A stretch of 64,000 bases of DNA, taken from the NCBI GenBank assembly GCA_963768715.1, contig CAVYJC010000005.1, positions 186,001 to 250,000 of the forward strand, given 5' to 3'. The notes under the pieces are model-generated. The model searched no databases and had not been told where the DNA came from. It saw only the letters and a program-made list of their open reading frames with translations. This document shows, in pieces, positions 34,692-43,568 of the stretch (positions are counted from its first letter, which is position 1; each line of letters starts with the position of its first letter). A program made the position numbers and the translations under genes. This DNA comes from DATKEJ01 sp963768715. Its GTDB lineage: Bacteria > Bacteroidota > Rhodothermia > Rhodothermales > DATKEJ01.

Positions 34692-37050
34692 AGGCGGGCA
34701 GCCTCACGATAAAGGTGGCACCCTTCCTCTCTTCAGACTCGACCTCCAGCGTCCCCCCATGCCCCTTCGTGACGATGTCGTAACTCATTGATAATCCTAG
34801 ACCTGTACCAGAACCCGTAGGCTTGGTGGTGAAGAACGGTTCGAAGATTTTCGCTTTGACTTTCGGGGGGATGCCGGGGCCGTTGTCTGCGACGCGGATT
34901 TCGACCTGTCCGTCGACGGCCTGTGTGGAAACCGTGACCGTCGGCTCATTGCCGTTGGCACCATGCTCCTTCAGGGCATCGAAGGCATTGCCGATCAGGT
35001 TCATGAACACGCGCCCCAATTCCTGAGGTACGACGTCGACCTTCCCGACCTTGTCGTCGTAGTGCCGATTGATGGCCACTTTGAATCCACCGCCGCGCGC
35101 TTCGAGACCGTGATGGGCAAGCGTCACATACTCATCGAGCAGGTCGTTCAGGTCGGTCGCATGACGCTCCCCTTCTCCTGCCTTGGAGTGCTCGAGCATG
35201 TTCTGGACGATGGCGTCGGCGCGCTTGCCGTGTTCGGCCACCTTCCGGGTGTTCATCTTCAGGCTCTCGAGCAGGCCTTCGAGCTCTTCACGGAATGCCT
35301 CGGGAATCTCATCACGATGCTTTTCCAGCTCCTCGGTGATGTCGGATGCAATCTCCGTCGTCACTTCCGAGAAGTTGTTCACGAAGTTCAATGGGTTCTT
35401 GATCTCGTGCGCGATGCCGGCCGTAAGCTGGCCGAGGGACGCCATTTTTTCGGATTGGACGAGGCGGTCCTGCGTGGTACGGAGATTGCTGAGCGTGTGC
35501 TGGAGGTCTTCCAGGATGCGGGTCTTGATGAATGCCGACTGGATGTGCTCTTTGAGCCGTTCCAAAAGTGCCACGTCGCGCTGCTCGAAGGCATCCTCAT
35601 TCGTCAGGTTGTCGAAAACGAGATATCCGGCCACGTCGTCGTCGACACGAACGCGCAGGGCCATGAACGATGCAACATGCCCATACTCGGCAAGCTGTTC
35701 GGCTCCGGTTCGCTGCGCCACGTTCTTGGCGACGAAAATGTCATCACCCACCTCCTCTGCCTGATCGACGTAGCGCGCCTTCGCCTCGCGCTTCGTGAGC
35801 TTGATGTTCTGCATCGCCTCGACGTCCCATCCCGAGCTCGCACGCACGCGGAAAGCATCCTCATCGTGCATGTAGACGAGCGCGGTCGCCTTCTCGACGC
35901 CGCGAATGACGCGGGCCTCTTCGAGGATCTTCGTCAGTAGGCGCCGGAAGCTGGTTTCCTGATTGATCGCCTCGACGATGGTCGCACTCTGTTCGAGTTG
36001 GGAGTTGCTTTCCTTCAGTTTGGCCGTCCGTTCGTCGACGAGGCCTTCGAGACGCTGAGCCCGCGCCTGCATCTGCTGGACGCGGAAGCGGTAGCCGCCG
36101 TAGATCAGTCCGACGAATGCCCCGAACCCGAGAAGCCGGAACCACCACGTTGCCCAGAATGGCGGCGTGATGACGATGTGAATCGAGGCGCCTTCCTCGT
36201 TCCAGATGCCATCGCTGTTGGCCGCCTTAACGTGGAACGTGTAGTCTCCGGGCTGAAGGTTCGTGAACGTCGCCGAGCGCTGTTCGCCCACGTAGACCCA
36301 GTCATCGTTTCGGCCCTCGAGCTTGTACGCGAACTGGTTCTTCCCTGGATCGGCGAAGTGGAGGGCGACGTAGTCGAACGTCAGGTCCTGCTGCCTGTAG
36401 TTGAGCTTCAACTCCTTCGTCTCCGCCAGCGGTTTGTCGAGCTTGACCGCACCTGTTTCCCTGATAGACTTGTTGAAGAGTTTGACGTCTTCGAGGGCAA
36501 CCTGCGGTGCATTCAGGTTCTCAGAGACCTCGTTCGGGAAGAACGCATTCAACCCGTTGACGCCACCGAAGAAGAGCTCTCCCGACGGCGATTTGAATCC
36601 AGATCCTTGGTCGAATTCGAGACTCTGCAGCCCAATTTCGAGGCCATAGTTCCGGAACGTCTCGGTCTCCGGATCGAAGCGCGATATGCCCGCGTTCGTC
36701 GACATCCAGAGCCGCCCATCGTCATCAGCGAGCACCGAATAGAGCGTGTTGTTCGCCAGGCCGTCGCGAACCGTGTAGTGCCGGAACTTCTCCGTTCCCG
36801 TGTCAAGACGATTAAGACCTCCGCCACTGGCGATCCACAGCACACCCGGCTCCTTCGCCCGTTCGACAACCGCGTTAAGCTGGTCGTTGCTCAGCGATTC
36901 CACGTCGTGTGGATCATGAGTGTAGCGAATCATCCTCCCCGATTCGGGGTCGAGCCGAACGAGACCGCCGCCTGTGGCGATCCAAATGAATCCCGCGAGA
37001 TCCTCTTCAATCGCGTTGACGAAGGATGCCGCCTCGTACGCCCTGGCGTT
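34690..37050 (-). CDS. K8 histidine kinase, last blades plus kinase core (frameshifted)
   Basis: 787 codons in frame from 'NARAYEAASFVNAIEEDLAG'. They encode the last four or five blades, Y_Y_Y, transmembrane helix ('GFGAFVGLIYGGYRFRV'), GAF-like domain ('YMHDEDAFRVRASSGWDV'), H-box, N box 'NLIGNAFDAL' and 'GTGLGLSMSYD', ending 'ERKGATFIVRLPA'. The frame break is at 37,051-37,057 within a CCCCAAA run, the context expected for a homopolymer read error. The kinase half is almost identical to that of K9. Confidence 0.83.
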   Translation of the reverse strand, partial: NARAYEAASFVNAIEEDLAGFIWIATGGGLVRLDPESGRMIRYTHDPHDVESLSNDQLNAVVERAKEPGVLWIASGGGLNRLDTGTEKFRHYTVRDGLANNTLYSVLADDDGRLWMSTNAGISRFDPETETFRNYGLEIGLQSLEFDQGSGFKSPSGELFFGGVNGLNAFFPNEVSENLNAPQVALEDVKLFNKSIRETGAVKLDKPLAETKELKLNYRQQDLTFDYVALHFADPGKNQFAYKLEGRNDDWVYVGEQRSATFTNLQPGDYTFHVKAANSDGIWNEEGASIHIVITPPFWATWWFRLLGFGAFVGLIYGGYRFRVQQMQARAQRLEGLVDERTAKLKESNSQLEQSATIVEAINQETSFRRLLTKILEEARVIRGVEKATALVYMHDEDAFRVRASSGWDVEAMQNIKLTKREAKARYVDQAEEVGDDIFVAKNVAQRTGAEQLAEYGHVASFMALRVRVDDDVAGYLVFDNLTNEDAFEQRDVALLERLKEHIQSAFIKTRILEDLQHTLSNLRTTQDRLVQSEKMASLGQLTAGIAHEIKNPLNFVNNFSEVTTEIASDITEELEKHRDEIPEAFREELEGLLESLKMNTRKVAEHGKRADAIVQNMLEHSKAGEGERHATDLNDLLDEYVTLAHHGLEARGGGFKVAINRHYDDKVGKVDVVPQELGRVFMNLIGNAFDALKEHGANGNEPTVTVSTQAVDGQVEIRVADNGPGIPPKVKAKIFEPFFTTKPTGSGTGLGLSMSYDIVTKGHGGTLEVESEERKGATFIVRLPA

Positions 37051-38902
37051 TGGGGTCGTGGAGGTATCGATCGAACTTGCCGGGATTGGCGATATCCGTA
37101 CGGAAAAATCCATTCCAAGAACCCACCCAGAGATTGCCCAGCTGATCACCCATGACGGCGCGAATTCCATAGGCGCCAATGCTCGTCGTGTCGGCGTCAT
37201 TTGGCTCGAACCACTGAAACTTCTCGGTGGAAAGCTTAAGCCGTGCCAGGGCCCCACCGGCAACCCAGAGATACCCATAGTCGTCTTCGTACATCTCGTT
37301 GATGGTGCCTCGGGGCTTCTTGGTCTTGTCGCCTTGGACGGCCTCGAAGCGACGGTAGTCTCCGGTGGTTCGGTCGATACGGGTAAGGATCGGCGGACCA
37401 GGGCTGTACGAGTCCACCCACAGCATACCATCACGCGTCTGGTAGATGCCCCAGACGTTGGATCCGGGAAGTGAATGCGTATCGTCGGGCGTGTAGCGGA
37501 TGTGCTCGAAACCGACGGACGATGGGTTGAACCGTTCGACTCCGTCTGTCTCGAGTCCCACCCAGACCATCCCCGACCGATCGGTTATGACCGACTGCGC
37601 GTTGTTGCTCTTGAGGCTGTGAGGATTCGTGGGGTCGTTCTCGTACACGATGAAGCTTCTCGTGCGAATGTCGAATCGGGCCAGCCCCTTTCTCCAGAAC
37701 GTAATCCAGAGGAAACCGGGGTTCATCGGGTCGGCCGCGATGTCGGAAATCGAGTTCCACCAAGCATCCTCAGGGCCAACGTTTGGAAAGGGTAGGTACC
37801 GCGATCCCGTGCCGGTCGCCGTGTCGAATCGAATGAGTCCGTACTCGGTACCGATCCAGAGTGTGCCCTCCTCTCTCGGTCTCTCAAAGAAGGCGTAAAT
37901 CTCGTGGTACTCCTCGATGAATTTGCCCACGTCCTTGCCGTAGTCCTTGGCCTGGAGGAACCGCCTGAATTTCCCCGGTTCCGATGGATCCATGCGGTCG
38001 ATCCCGTCGTGCGTTCCAAACCAGAGGATGCCGGCCGCGTCCTCGAACATTACGTGGACATCGCTATGTGACAAGGACGTCGAGTCGTCGTCGTCGTGGT
38101 AGTACCGGGTGAAGACGCCCGGGTTGTCGAGCCTCGTGCTCGCGAGCCCTTTGTCTGTACCGACCCAAAGCGTGCCGTCGCGCGTCGTCAGGAGTGAACG
38201 GACTCGTCCGTCCGGAATGGTGGTCGAATCCTCCTCGCTGTGAATGAAATGCGTGAAGGTTTCCGTCACCGGGTCGAACATGTCGAGGCTGTTCGAATTC
38301 TGCATGGCGAGCCAGATCCGCCCAGAGTCGTCTTCGTCGATATCCATGATCCAGCCGTCGGCGACCGTCGTCGAGTCGAACGGCTCGTTGGCGAAGACTT
38401 TGAACTCGTGGCCGTCGTAGCGATTGAGGCCTGCCTGCGTACCGATCCAGATGAATCCGAGTTTGTCCTGATGGATGGCGTACGCCGTGCTCTGCGAAAG
38501 ACCGTCATCGAGTGACAGATTCTCGAACCGCGGAGAGACGGTTCGGGAAGAAATGGCTGCCGGGATCTCGGATCGGCCGAGCTGTTGCGCGTTCGCGGCT
38601 GACGCCGCGAACAACAATGCAAAAATCAGAATTAAGAACGCAAAATGATGTCCGAAGTGCGGAGTGCGGGGTGCGGAGTGCCGTGCCTGCACCCCGTCAT
38701 TCCCGCGAAGGCGGGAATCCAGGAAACGGCGGGAGTCGGGGGCCGGTGCCGCGTGCCGGGTGCCGCGTGCCGGCACCTCGTCATTCCCGCGAAGGCGGGA
38801 ATCCAGGAAACGTCCTTGAGATGGATCCCCGCCTGCGCGGGGATGACAGGCCTTGAAAGCCCGGTCCAATTTTGCGTTTTGCATTCTGAATTTTGAATTC
38901 AA
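37007..38902 (-). CDS. K8 histidine kinase, N-terminal sensor part (frameshifted)
   Basis: 631 codons from a TTG overlapping the K9 stop (TTGA); the ATG at 'MQNAKLDRAF' is an alternative. The repeat-derived leader includes 'CHPRAGGDP' and two 'RFLDSRLRGND' units. The export segment is 'HHFAFLILIFALLFAASAANAQ', followed by about nine blades ('GFIWIGTQAGLNRYDG', 'GRIWLAMQNSNSLDMFD', 'GMVWVGLETDGVERFNP'). The frame is lost at about 37,055, where homology continues in the next frame. Confidence 0.8.
   Translation of the reverse strand: MNSKFRMQNAKLDRAFKACHPRAGGDPSQGRFLDSRLRGNDEVPARGTRHAAPAPDSRRFLDSRLRGNDGVQARHSAPRTPHFGHHFAFLILIFALLFAASAANAQQLGRSEIPAAISSRTVSPRFENLSLDDGLSQSTAYAIHQDKLGFIWIGTQAGLNRYDGHEFKVFANEPFDSTTVADGWIMDIDEDDSGRIWLAMQNSNSLDMFDPVTETFTHFIHSEEDSTTIPDGRVRSLLTTRDGTLWVGTDKGLASTRLDNPGVFTRYYHDDDDSTSLSHSDVHVMFEDAAGILWFGTHDGIDRMDPSEPGKFRRFLQAKDYGKDVGKFIEEYHEIYAFFERPREEGTLWIGTEYGLIRFDTATGTGSRYLPFPNVGPEDAWWNSISDIAADPMNPGFLWITFWRKGLARFDIRTRSFIVYENDPTNPHSLKSNNAQSVITDRSGMVWVGLETDGVERFNPSSVGFEHIRYTPDDTHSLPGSNVWGIYQTRDGMLWVDSYSPGPPILTRIDRTTGDYRRFEAVQGDKTKKPRGTINEMYEDDYGYLWVAGGALARLKLSTEKFQWFEPNDADTTSIGAYGIRAVMGDQLGNLWVGSWNGFFRTDIANPGKFDRYLHDPKRQGVRGGILRQRD
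38616..38901. repeat. Junction repeat block K9/K8
   Basis: Inverted A/T arms (38,616-38,650 and 38,868-38,901) enclose two CATTCCCGCGAAGGCGGGAAT units (about 38,699 and 38,782), a GTGCCGCGTGCCGGGTGCC motif, and ATCCCCGCCTGCGCGGGGAT (about 38,824). It is the most compact complete arm-block-arm example in the array. Confidence 0.8.
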
Positions 38903-41900
38903 CTTGGCAGCCTCACAACAAACGTCGCACCCTGTCCTTCATCCGACTCCACCTCCAACGTCCCTCCATGCCCCTTCGTCACGATGTCGTAACTCATTGA
39001 TAATCCCAGACCTGTGCCAGAGCCTGTCGGCTTGGTTGTGAAGAACGGCTCGAAGATTTTCGCTTTGACTTTGGGCGGGATGCCCGGACCGTTATCCGCG
39101 ACGCGAATTTCGACCTGCCCGTCGACGGCCTGTGTGGAAACCGTGACCGTCGGCTCCCGGCCGTTGGCGCCATACTCCTTCAGGGCATCGAAGGCGTTGC
39201 CGATCAGGTTCATGAAGACACGCCCCAGTTCCTGCGGGACGACGTCGACCTTGCCGACCTTGTCGTCGTAGTTCCTGTTGATGGCGACTTTGAAGCCGCC
39301 GCCGCGGGCCTCGAGTCCATGGTGTGCAAGTGTCACGTACTCATCCAGGAGGTCATTCAAGTCGGTCGCATGGCGCTCTCCTTCTCCCGCCTTGGAGTGC
39401 TCGAGCATGTTCTGGACGATCGCATCGGCTCGCTTGCCGTGCTCGGCCACCTTCCGGGTGTTCATCCTAAGGTTTTCGAGCAGGCCTTCGAGCTCCTCCC
39501 GGAATGCAGCAGGAATCTCGTCGCGGTGCTTGTCCAATTCCTCGGTGATGTCCGAAGCGATCTCAGTAGTGACCTCCGAGAAGTTGTTCACGAAGTTCAG
39601 CGGATTCTTGATCTCGTGCGCGATGCCGGCGGTCAACTGCCCCAATGACGCCATTTTCTCCGACTGGACGAGGCGATCCTGCGTGGATCGCAGACTGGTC
39701 AACGTGTTCTGCAGATCTTCGAGGATTCGCGTCTTGATGAACGCCGACTGGATGTGCTCCTTGAGCCGCTCGAGGAGCGCAACGTCACGCTGCTCGAAGG
39801 CGTCTTCGTTCGTCAGGTTGTCGAAAACGAGGTATCCGGCAATGTCGTCATCGACGCGAACGCGCAGGACAAGGAACGATGCGACATTCCCGTACTCGGC
39901 GAGCTGCTCGGCTCCGGTTCGCTGCGCCACGTTTTTTGCGACAAAAATGTCCTCACCCACTTCTTCGGCCTGATCGACATAGCGGGCCTTCGCCTCCCGC
40001 TTCGTGAGCTTGATGTTCTGCATCGCCTGGACGTCCCACCCGGAGCTCGCCCGCACGCGGAAAGCATCCTCATCGTGCATGTAAACGAGCGCCGTCGCCT
40101 TTTCGACGCCCGGGATGATGCGCGCCTCTTCGAGGATCTTCGTCAGCAGGCGCCGGAAGCTCGTTTCCTGATTGATGGCCTCGACAATCGTGTGGCTCTG
40201 CTCGAGCTGGTCGTTGCTCTCCTTGAGCTCGGCCGTTCGTTTGGTAACTTCACTTTCGAGGAGGCGATTGCGCTCGGCGATCTGCCGGATGCGCATGCGG
40301 ACACCTCCATAAACGATTCCCCCAAAGAGCAGGACGGCCGCGATCCGGAACCACCAGGTCGCCCAGAACGGCGGCGCGATCTCCAGCCGAATCGACGTGC
40401 CCTCTTCGTTCCACACACCGTCGCTGTTCGCAGCTTTGACGTGAAACGTGTACTCACCCGGGGGCAGGTTGGTGAACGACGCAGAGCGCTTCTTTCCGAT
40501 GTACACCCAGTCCTTGTTGTACCCGTCCATCTTATAGGCGAACTCGTTGTTCTCCGAGTCGGCATAGTGGAGGGCTACGAAGTCGAACGTGATGTCGCGC
40601 TGCTTGTAATCGAGCTTGAGCTCGCCCATTTCGTTGAGCGGCTTGTCGAGCTTAACGGCCCCCGTTTTCTTCACGCTCTGGTTGAACAGCTTCAGATCGA
40701 CGAGCGCCACCTCCGGCGGACGGGTGTTTTCGGAGAGCGCGTTCGGGAAAAACGTGTTCAGGCCGTTGACGCCGCCGAAGAACATCTCGCCGAAGAGCCC
40801 GACATGGGCCGCGTCCTGGGTGAACTCGAGCGACTGCAGGCCGATCTCCAGCCCGTAGTTCCGGAAACTCTCCGTCTCGGGATCGAAGCGGGAGAGTCCG
40901 TGCTGGGTACCCATCCAAAGGCGCCCCTCGCTGTCTTCCACCATGCTGTAAAGCACGTTGTCGGCCAGGCCGTCCTTCTTGAGCCAGTGCCGAAATTTGC
41001 CTGTGGCTACATCGAGGCGGTTCAGGCCGCCTTCCGAGGTCGCGACCCATACCGCTCCCGGCTCACGATCACGCACGAGAACGACCTCAGCCCACGGATC
41101 GCTCAACGATTCGGGATCATTGGGGTCGTGGCCATAGAATTTGGTCTCACCGCCGAGCGGATCGAGACGGACCACACCCGTTCTGGTCCCCAGCCACATG
41201 AATCCCGCCGGATCTTCCTCGATCGAAAAGACAAACACCGCGTCGGAGTTCGGAAGTGTGTACGGGATCGTATAGTTCTGGAACTTGCCGTTTCGTTCGG
41301 GACCCATTCGGCTCAAGCCGTATTGCGTGCCGACCCAGAGATTGCCGATGTGGTCTTCCGCTAATCCGTTCACGCGACCCCTGGCCACGCTCGTCGGGTC
41401 GTTTGGATCGTTCCGATAGTTGTAGAAACGGTTGGAATGGGGATCGTACCAGGCCACCCCTGACGACGAGCCCACCCAAAGGACGCCCGCCTTGTCGACC
41501 AGCAGCTGACCCGGATAGGCCCCAACACTATAGGGATCGTTTGGGTCATGTCTAAAATGGCGCGCCTTGTCGTTTTCCCTGTCCAAATCCGTTAGCGCCC
41601 ATCCCTCGAGTCCCTCGGTGGCCACCCAAACGTGTCCGTCGGGCGTCTGTGTCACGGCCCACACGTTTGGCCCCGGCAGCGAATTCGGGTCCCCGGGCAC
41701 GGATCTGTAATGCCCAAACCCGACCGAGGCCGGATTGAATCGGTCGACGCCGCCAAGGTCTGAGCCTACCCAAACCATACCGGATCGGTCAACGTAGGCG
41801 GAGAACACCGCGTTGGACGTGAGGCTGTGCGGATTCTGTGCATCCGCCTGATAGCACACGAATCTTCTCGAACGGACGTCGAATCGACACAGCCCGGCGG

Positions 41901-43539
41901 CATAGGTCGGAACCCAGAGAACACCGGGGTTCATGGGATCCTGTGACGGCGAGAAGACGCGGTTGTACTCCGGTTCGTCGGGATGCGGGATGTAACGATT
42001 TATCGATCCCGTCTTCGCATCGAGTCGGACAATGCCGTTCTCGGTACCGACCCAAAGGATGCCCGGCTCCTCAGGCCGCTCGAGCATATGGAAAACCTCC
42101 TGCTTCTCATCGCGATCCCAACCGATACCCTGCTTGTCGCCACCGACCAGAAACCGCTCGAAACGACCCGACTTCTCCGCGTCCATCCGGTTCAACCCGT
42201 CCCATGTCGAAACCCATATTCGACCCTGCGAGTCTTCAAAGACGGCGCGGATTTGGCTGTTGGAAAGACTGGACGTGTCAGCATCGCTGTGCCGGTAATG
42301 CTGGAATACGCCGGGACGGTCGGGATTCATCCGATCGAGCCCGATCGGCGTCGCCGCCCAAATAATGCCGTCGCGGTCCTCGATTGCCTGTCCGACGAAT
42401 CCAGCGGAGACCGTCGTCGAATCGTCAGGGTCGGGGCGATAGTGTGTAAACTTTTCCGTGATCGGGTCGAATCGATCGAGCCCGCCTCCATTCGTCCCAA
42501 TCAGCAGCGTACCGTCGGCGGCTTCCGAAAGACCCCAGACCCAGGACACGCTGAGCGTATTGTCGTCGAACGGCTCGTGCGTGTAGACCTTCATCTCATA
42601 ACCGTCCCAACGATTCAGGCCTGCCTGCGTGGTAAACCACATGAATCCGCTGCGATCCTGCAGGATGTCGTAGACGTTGGTTTGAGACAGCCCGTCTTCC
42701 AGGCCGAGATTTTCAAACCGCGGCGCGAGCTCGGTGACGGAGATGGGGGACGGGATCTCGGACGATTGCGGGACAGCGGGTGGGTTCTGGCTCATCGCCG
42801 GCGAAGCCGCGATGAGCAATGCAAAATTCAAAATTAGAAACGCAAAATGACGTGCGAAGCTCGCCCCACGAAGCGCGACGAAGTCGTGCGAAGTAGGGTG
42901 CGGGGTGCGAGGTGCGACGGGAAATGCAAAATTCAAAATTGAAATCGCAAATTTGAGCCGGCCCGGCGCAGCTCCGAACACGTTCGGGGCGAAGACGGAT
43001 CCGGAGTCCGGCCCAACCACCTCGTCATTCCCGCGGAGGCGGGAATCCAGGAAACGTCCGCATGATGGGTCTCGGCCTTCGCCGGGAGGACGTGTGGCAA
43101 CCAGTGGATCCCCGCCTTCGCGGGGATGACGCCCGCCTTCGCGGGGATGACGCCCGCCTTCGCGGGGATGACGCCCGCCTTCGCGGGGATGACGCCCGCC
43201 TCCGCGATGAGACTTTAGACAAACCACCCCGTGCTTCAGCGCGGGGAAAGGGGCACACTTAGGATTTCCTCCCGAGCGGGGTTTAAACCCCGCGAGGAGC
43301 CCTTGGCACCGACGCCTACCAAAAGGGGATCGCGTCGCCGGCCTCGACGGGCTGAAGCCCGGCTCGGCGAGGTACATGGCTGCCTCCTCGACCCCGGCCT
43401 GAAGGCCGGGGTGACCGTCCGCAACCGGGCGCATGCTCAGTTGAAGGCACGCGCCGCCCCTGACCGAGCATACACGTTGTGGAAGGTCTCGCCTCTTCGC
43501 CGCTCGGTAAATTTGCATGACGCTCGGGATCAGCCGCAT
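38899..43539 (-). CDS. K9 propeller sensor histidine kinase with double hydrophobic leader
   Basis: 1546 residues, uninterrupted. The leader (about 1-255) is repeat-derived and includes four 'GRHPREG' units and two signal-like cores in series, 'KFAISILNFAFPVAP' and 'RHFAFLILNFALLIAASPAMSQ'. About 14 blades follow (first 'GFMWFTTQAGLNRWDG'), then Y_Y_Y, transmembrane helix, GAF-like domain, H1308, N box 'NLIGNAFDAL', 'DNGPGIP' and 'GTGLGLSMSYD', ending 'RLPS'. The ATG at 43,539 lies 26 bases after the K10 stop. The kinase half is nearly identical to K8 while the propellers are clearly different. Confidence 0.88.
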   Translation of the reverse strand: MRLIPSVMQIYRAAKRRDLPQRVCSVRGGACLQLSMRPVADGHPGLQAGVEEAAMYLAEPGFSPSRPATRSPFGRRRCQGLLAGFKPRSGGNPKCAPFPALKHGVVCLKSHRGGGRHPREGGRHPREGGRHPREGGRHPREGGDPLVATRPPGEGRDPSCGRFLDSRLRGNDEVVGPDSGSVFAPNVFGAAPGRLKFAISILNFAFPVAPRTPHPTSHDFVALRGASFARHFAFLILNFALLIAASPAMSQNPPAVPQSSEIPSPISVTELAPRFENLGLEDGLSQTNVYDILQDRSGFMWFTTQAGLNRWDGYEMKVYTHEPFDDNTLSVSWVWGLSEAADGTLLIGTNGGGLDRFDPITEKFTHYRPDPDDSTTVSAGFVGQAIEDRDGIIWAATPIGLDRMNPDRPGVFQHYRHSDADTSSLSNSQIRAVFEDSQGRIWVSTWDGLNRMDAEKSGRFERFLVGGDKQGIGWDRDEKQEVFHMLERPEEPGILWVGTENGIVRLDAKTGSINRYIPHPDEPEYNRVFSPSQDPMNPGVLWVPTYAAGLCRFDVRSRRFVCYQADAQNPHSLTSNAVFSAYVDRSGMVWVGSDLGGVDRFNPASVGFGHYRSVPGDPNSLPGPNVWAVTQTPDGHVWVATEGLEGWALTDLDRENDKARHFRHDPNDPYSVGAYPGQLLVDKAGVLWVGSSSGVAWYDPHSNRFYNYRNDPNDPTSVARGRVNGLAEDHIGNLWVGTQYGLSRMGPERNGKFQNYTIPYTLPNSDAVFVFSIEEDPAGFMWLGTRTGVVRLDPLGGETKFYGHDPNDPESLSDPWAEVVLVRDREPGAVWVATSEGGLNRLDVATGKFRHWLKKDGLADNVLYSMVEDSEGRLWMGTQHGLSRFDPETESFRNYGLEIGLQSLEFTQDAAHVGLFGEMFFGGVNGLNTFFPNALSENTRPPEVALVDLKLFNQSVKKTGAVKLDKPLNEMGELKLDYKQRDITFDFVALHYADSENNEFAYKMDGYNKDWVYIGKKRSASFTNLPPGEYTFHVKAANSDGVWNEEGTSIRLEIAPPFWATWWFRIAAVLLFGGIVYGGVRMRIRQIAERNRLLESEVTKRTAELKESNDQLEQSHTIVEAINQETSFRRLLTKILEEARIIPGVEKATALVYMHDEDAFRVRASSGWDVQAMQNIKLTKREAKARYVDQAEEVGEDIFVAKNVAQRTGAEQLAEYGNVASFLVLRVRVDDDIAGYLVFDNLTNEDAFEQRDVALLERLKEHIQSAFIKTRILEDLQNTLTSLRSTQDRLVQSEKMASLGQLTAGIAHEIKNPLNFVNNFSEVTTEIASDITEELDKHRDEIPAAFREELEGLLENLRMNTRKVAEHGKRADAIVQNMLEHSKAGEGERHATDLNDLLDEYVTLAHHGLEARGGGFKVAINRNYDDKVGKVDVVPQELGRVFMNLIGNAFDALKEYGANGREPTVTVSTQAVDGQVEIRVADNGPGIPPKVKAKIFEPFFTTKPTGSGTGLGLSMSYDIVTKGHGGTLEVESDEGQGATFVVRLPS

Positions 43540-43568
43540 TTTGCGATTTGAATTTTGAATTTTGAATT
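42818..43568. repeat. Junction repeat block K10/K9 with two left arms, 21-bp tandem and composite repeat copy B
   Basis: Two left arms (42,818-42,855 and 42,921-42,958) lie in the same orientation, as if one element had inserted beside another. Then come CATTCCCGCGGAGGCGGGAAT (about 43,026), about five copies of a 21-bp unit containing CGCCTTCGCGGGGATGA (43,108-43,210), and composite repeat copy B (43,214-43,567). The right arm is at about 43,535-43,568. Confidence 0.82.

Noticed and set aside
43108..43210. Five 21-bp repeats considered as CRISPR or an origin iteron
   Set aside because: The units are contiguous copies of half a palindromic dispersed repeat, without spacers or a nearby replication gene.
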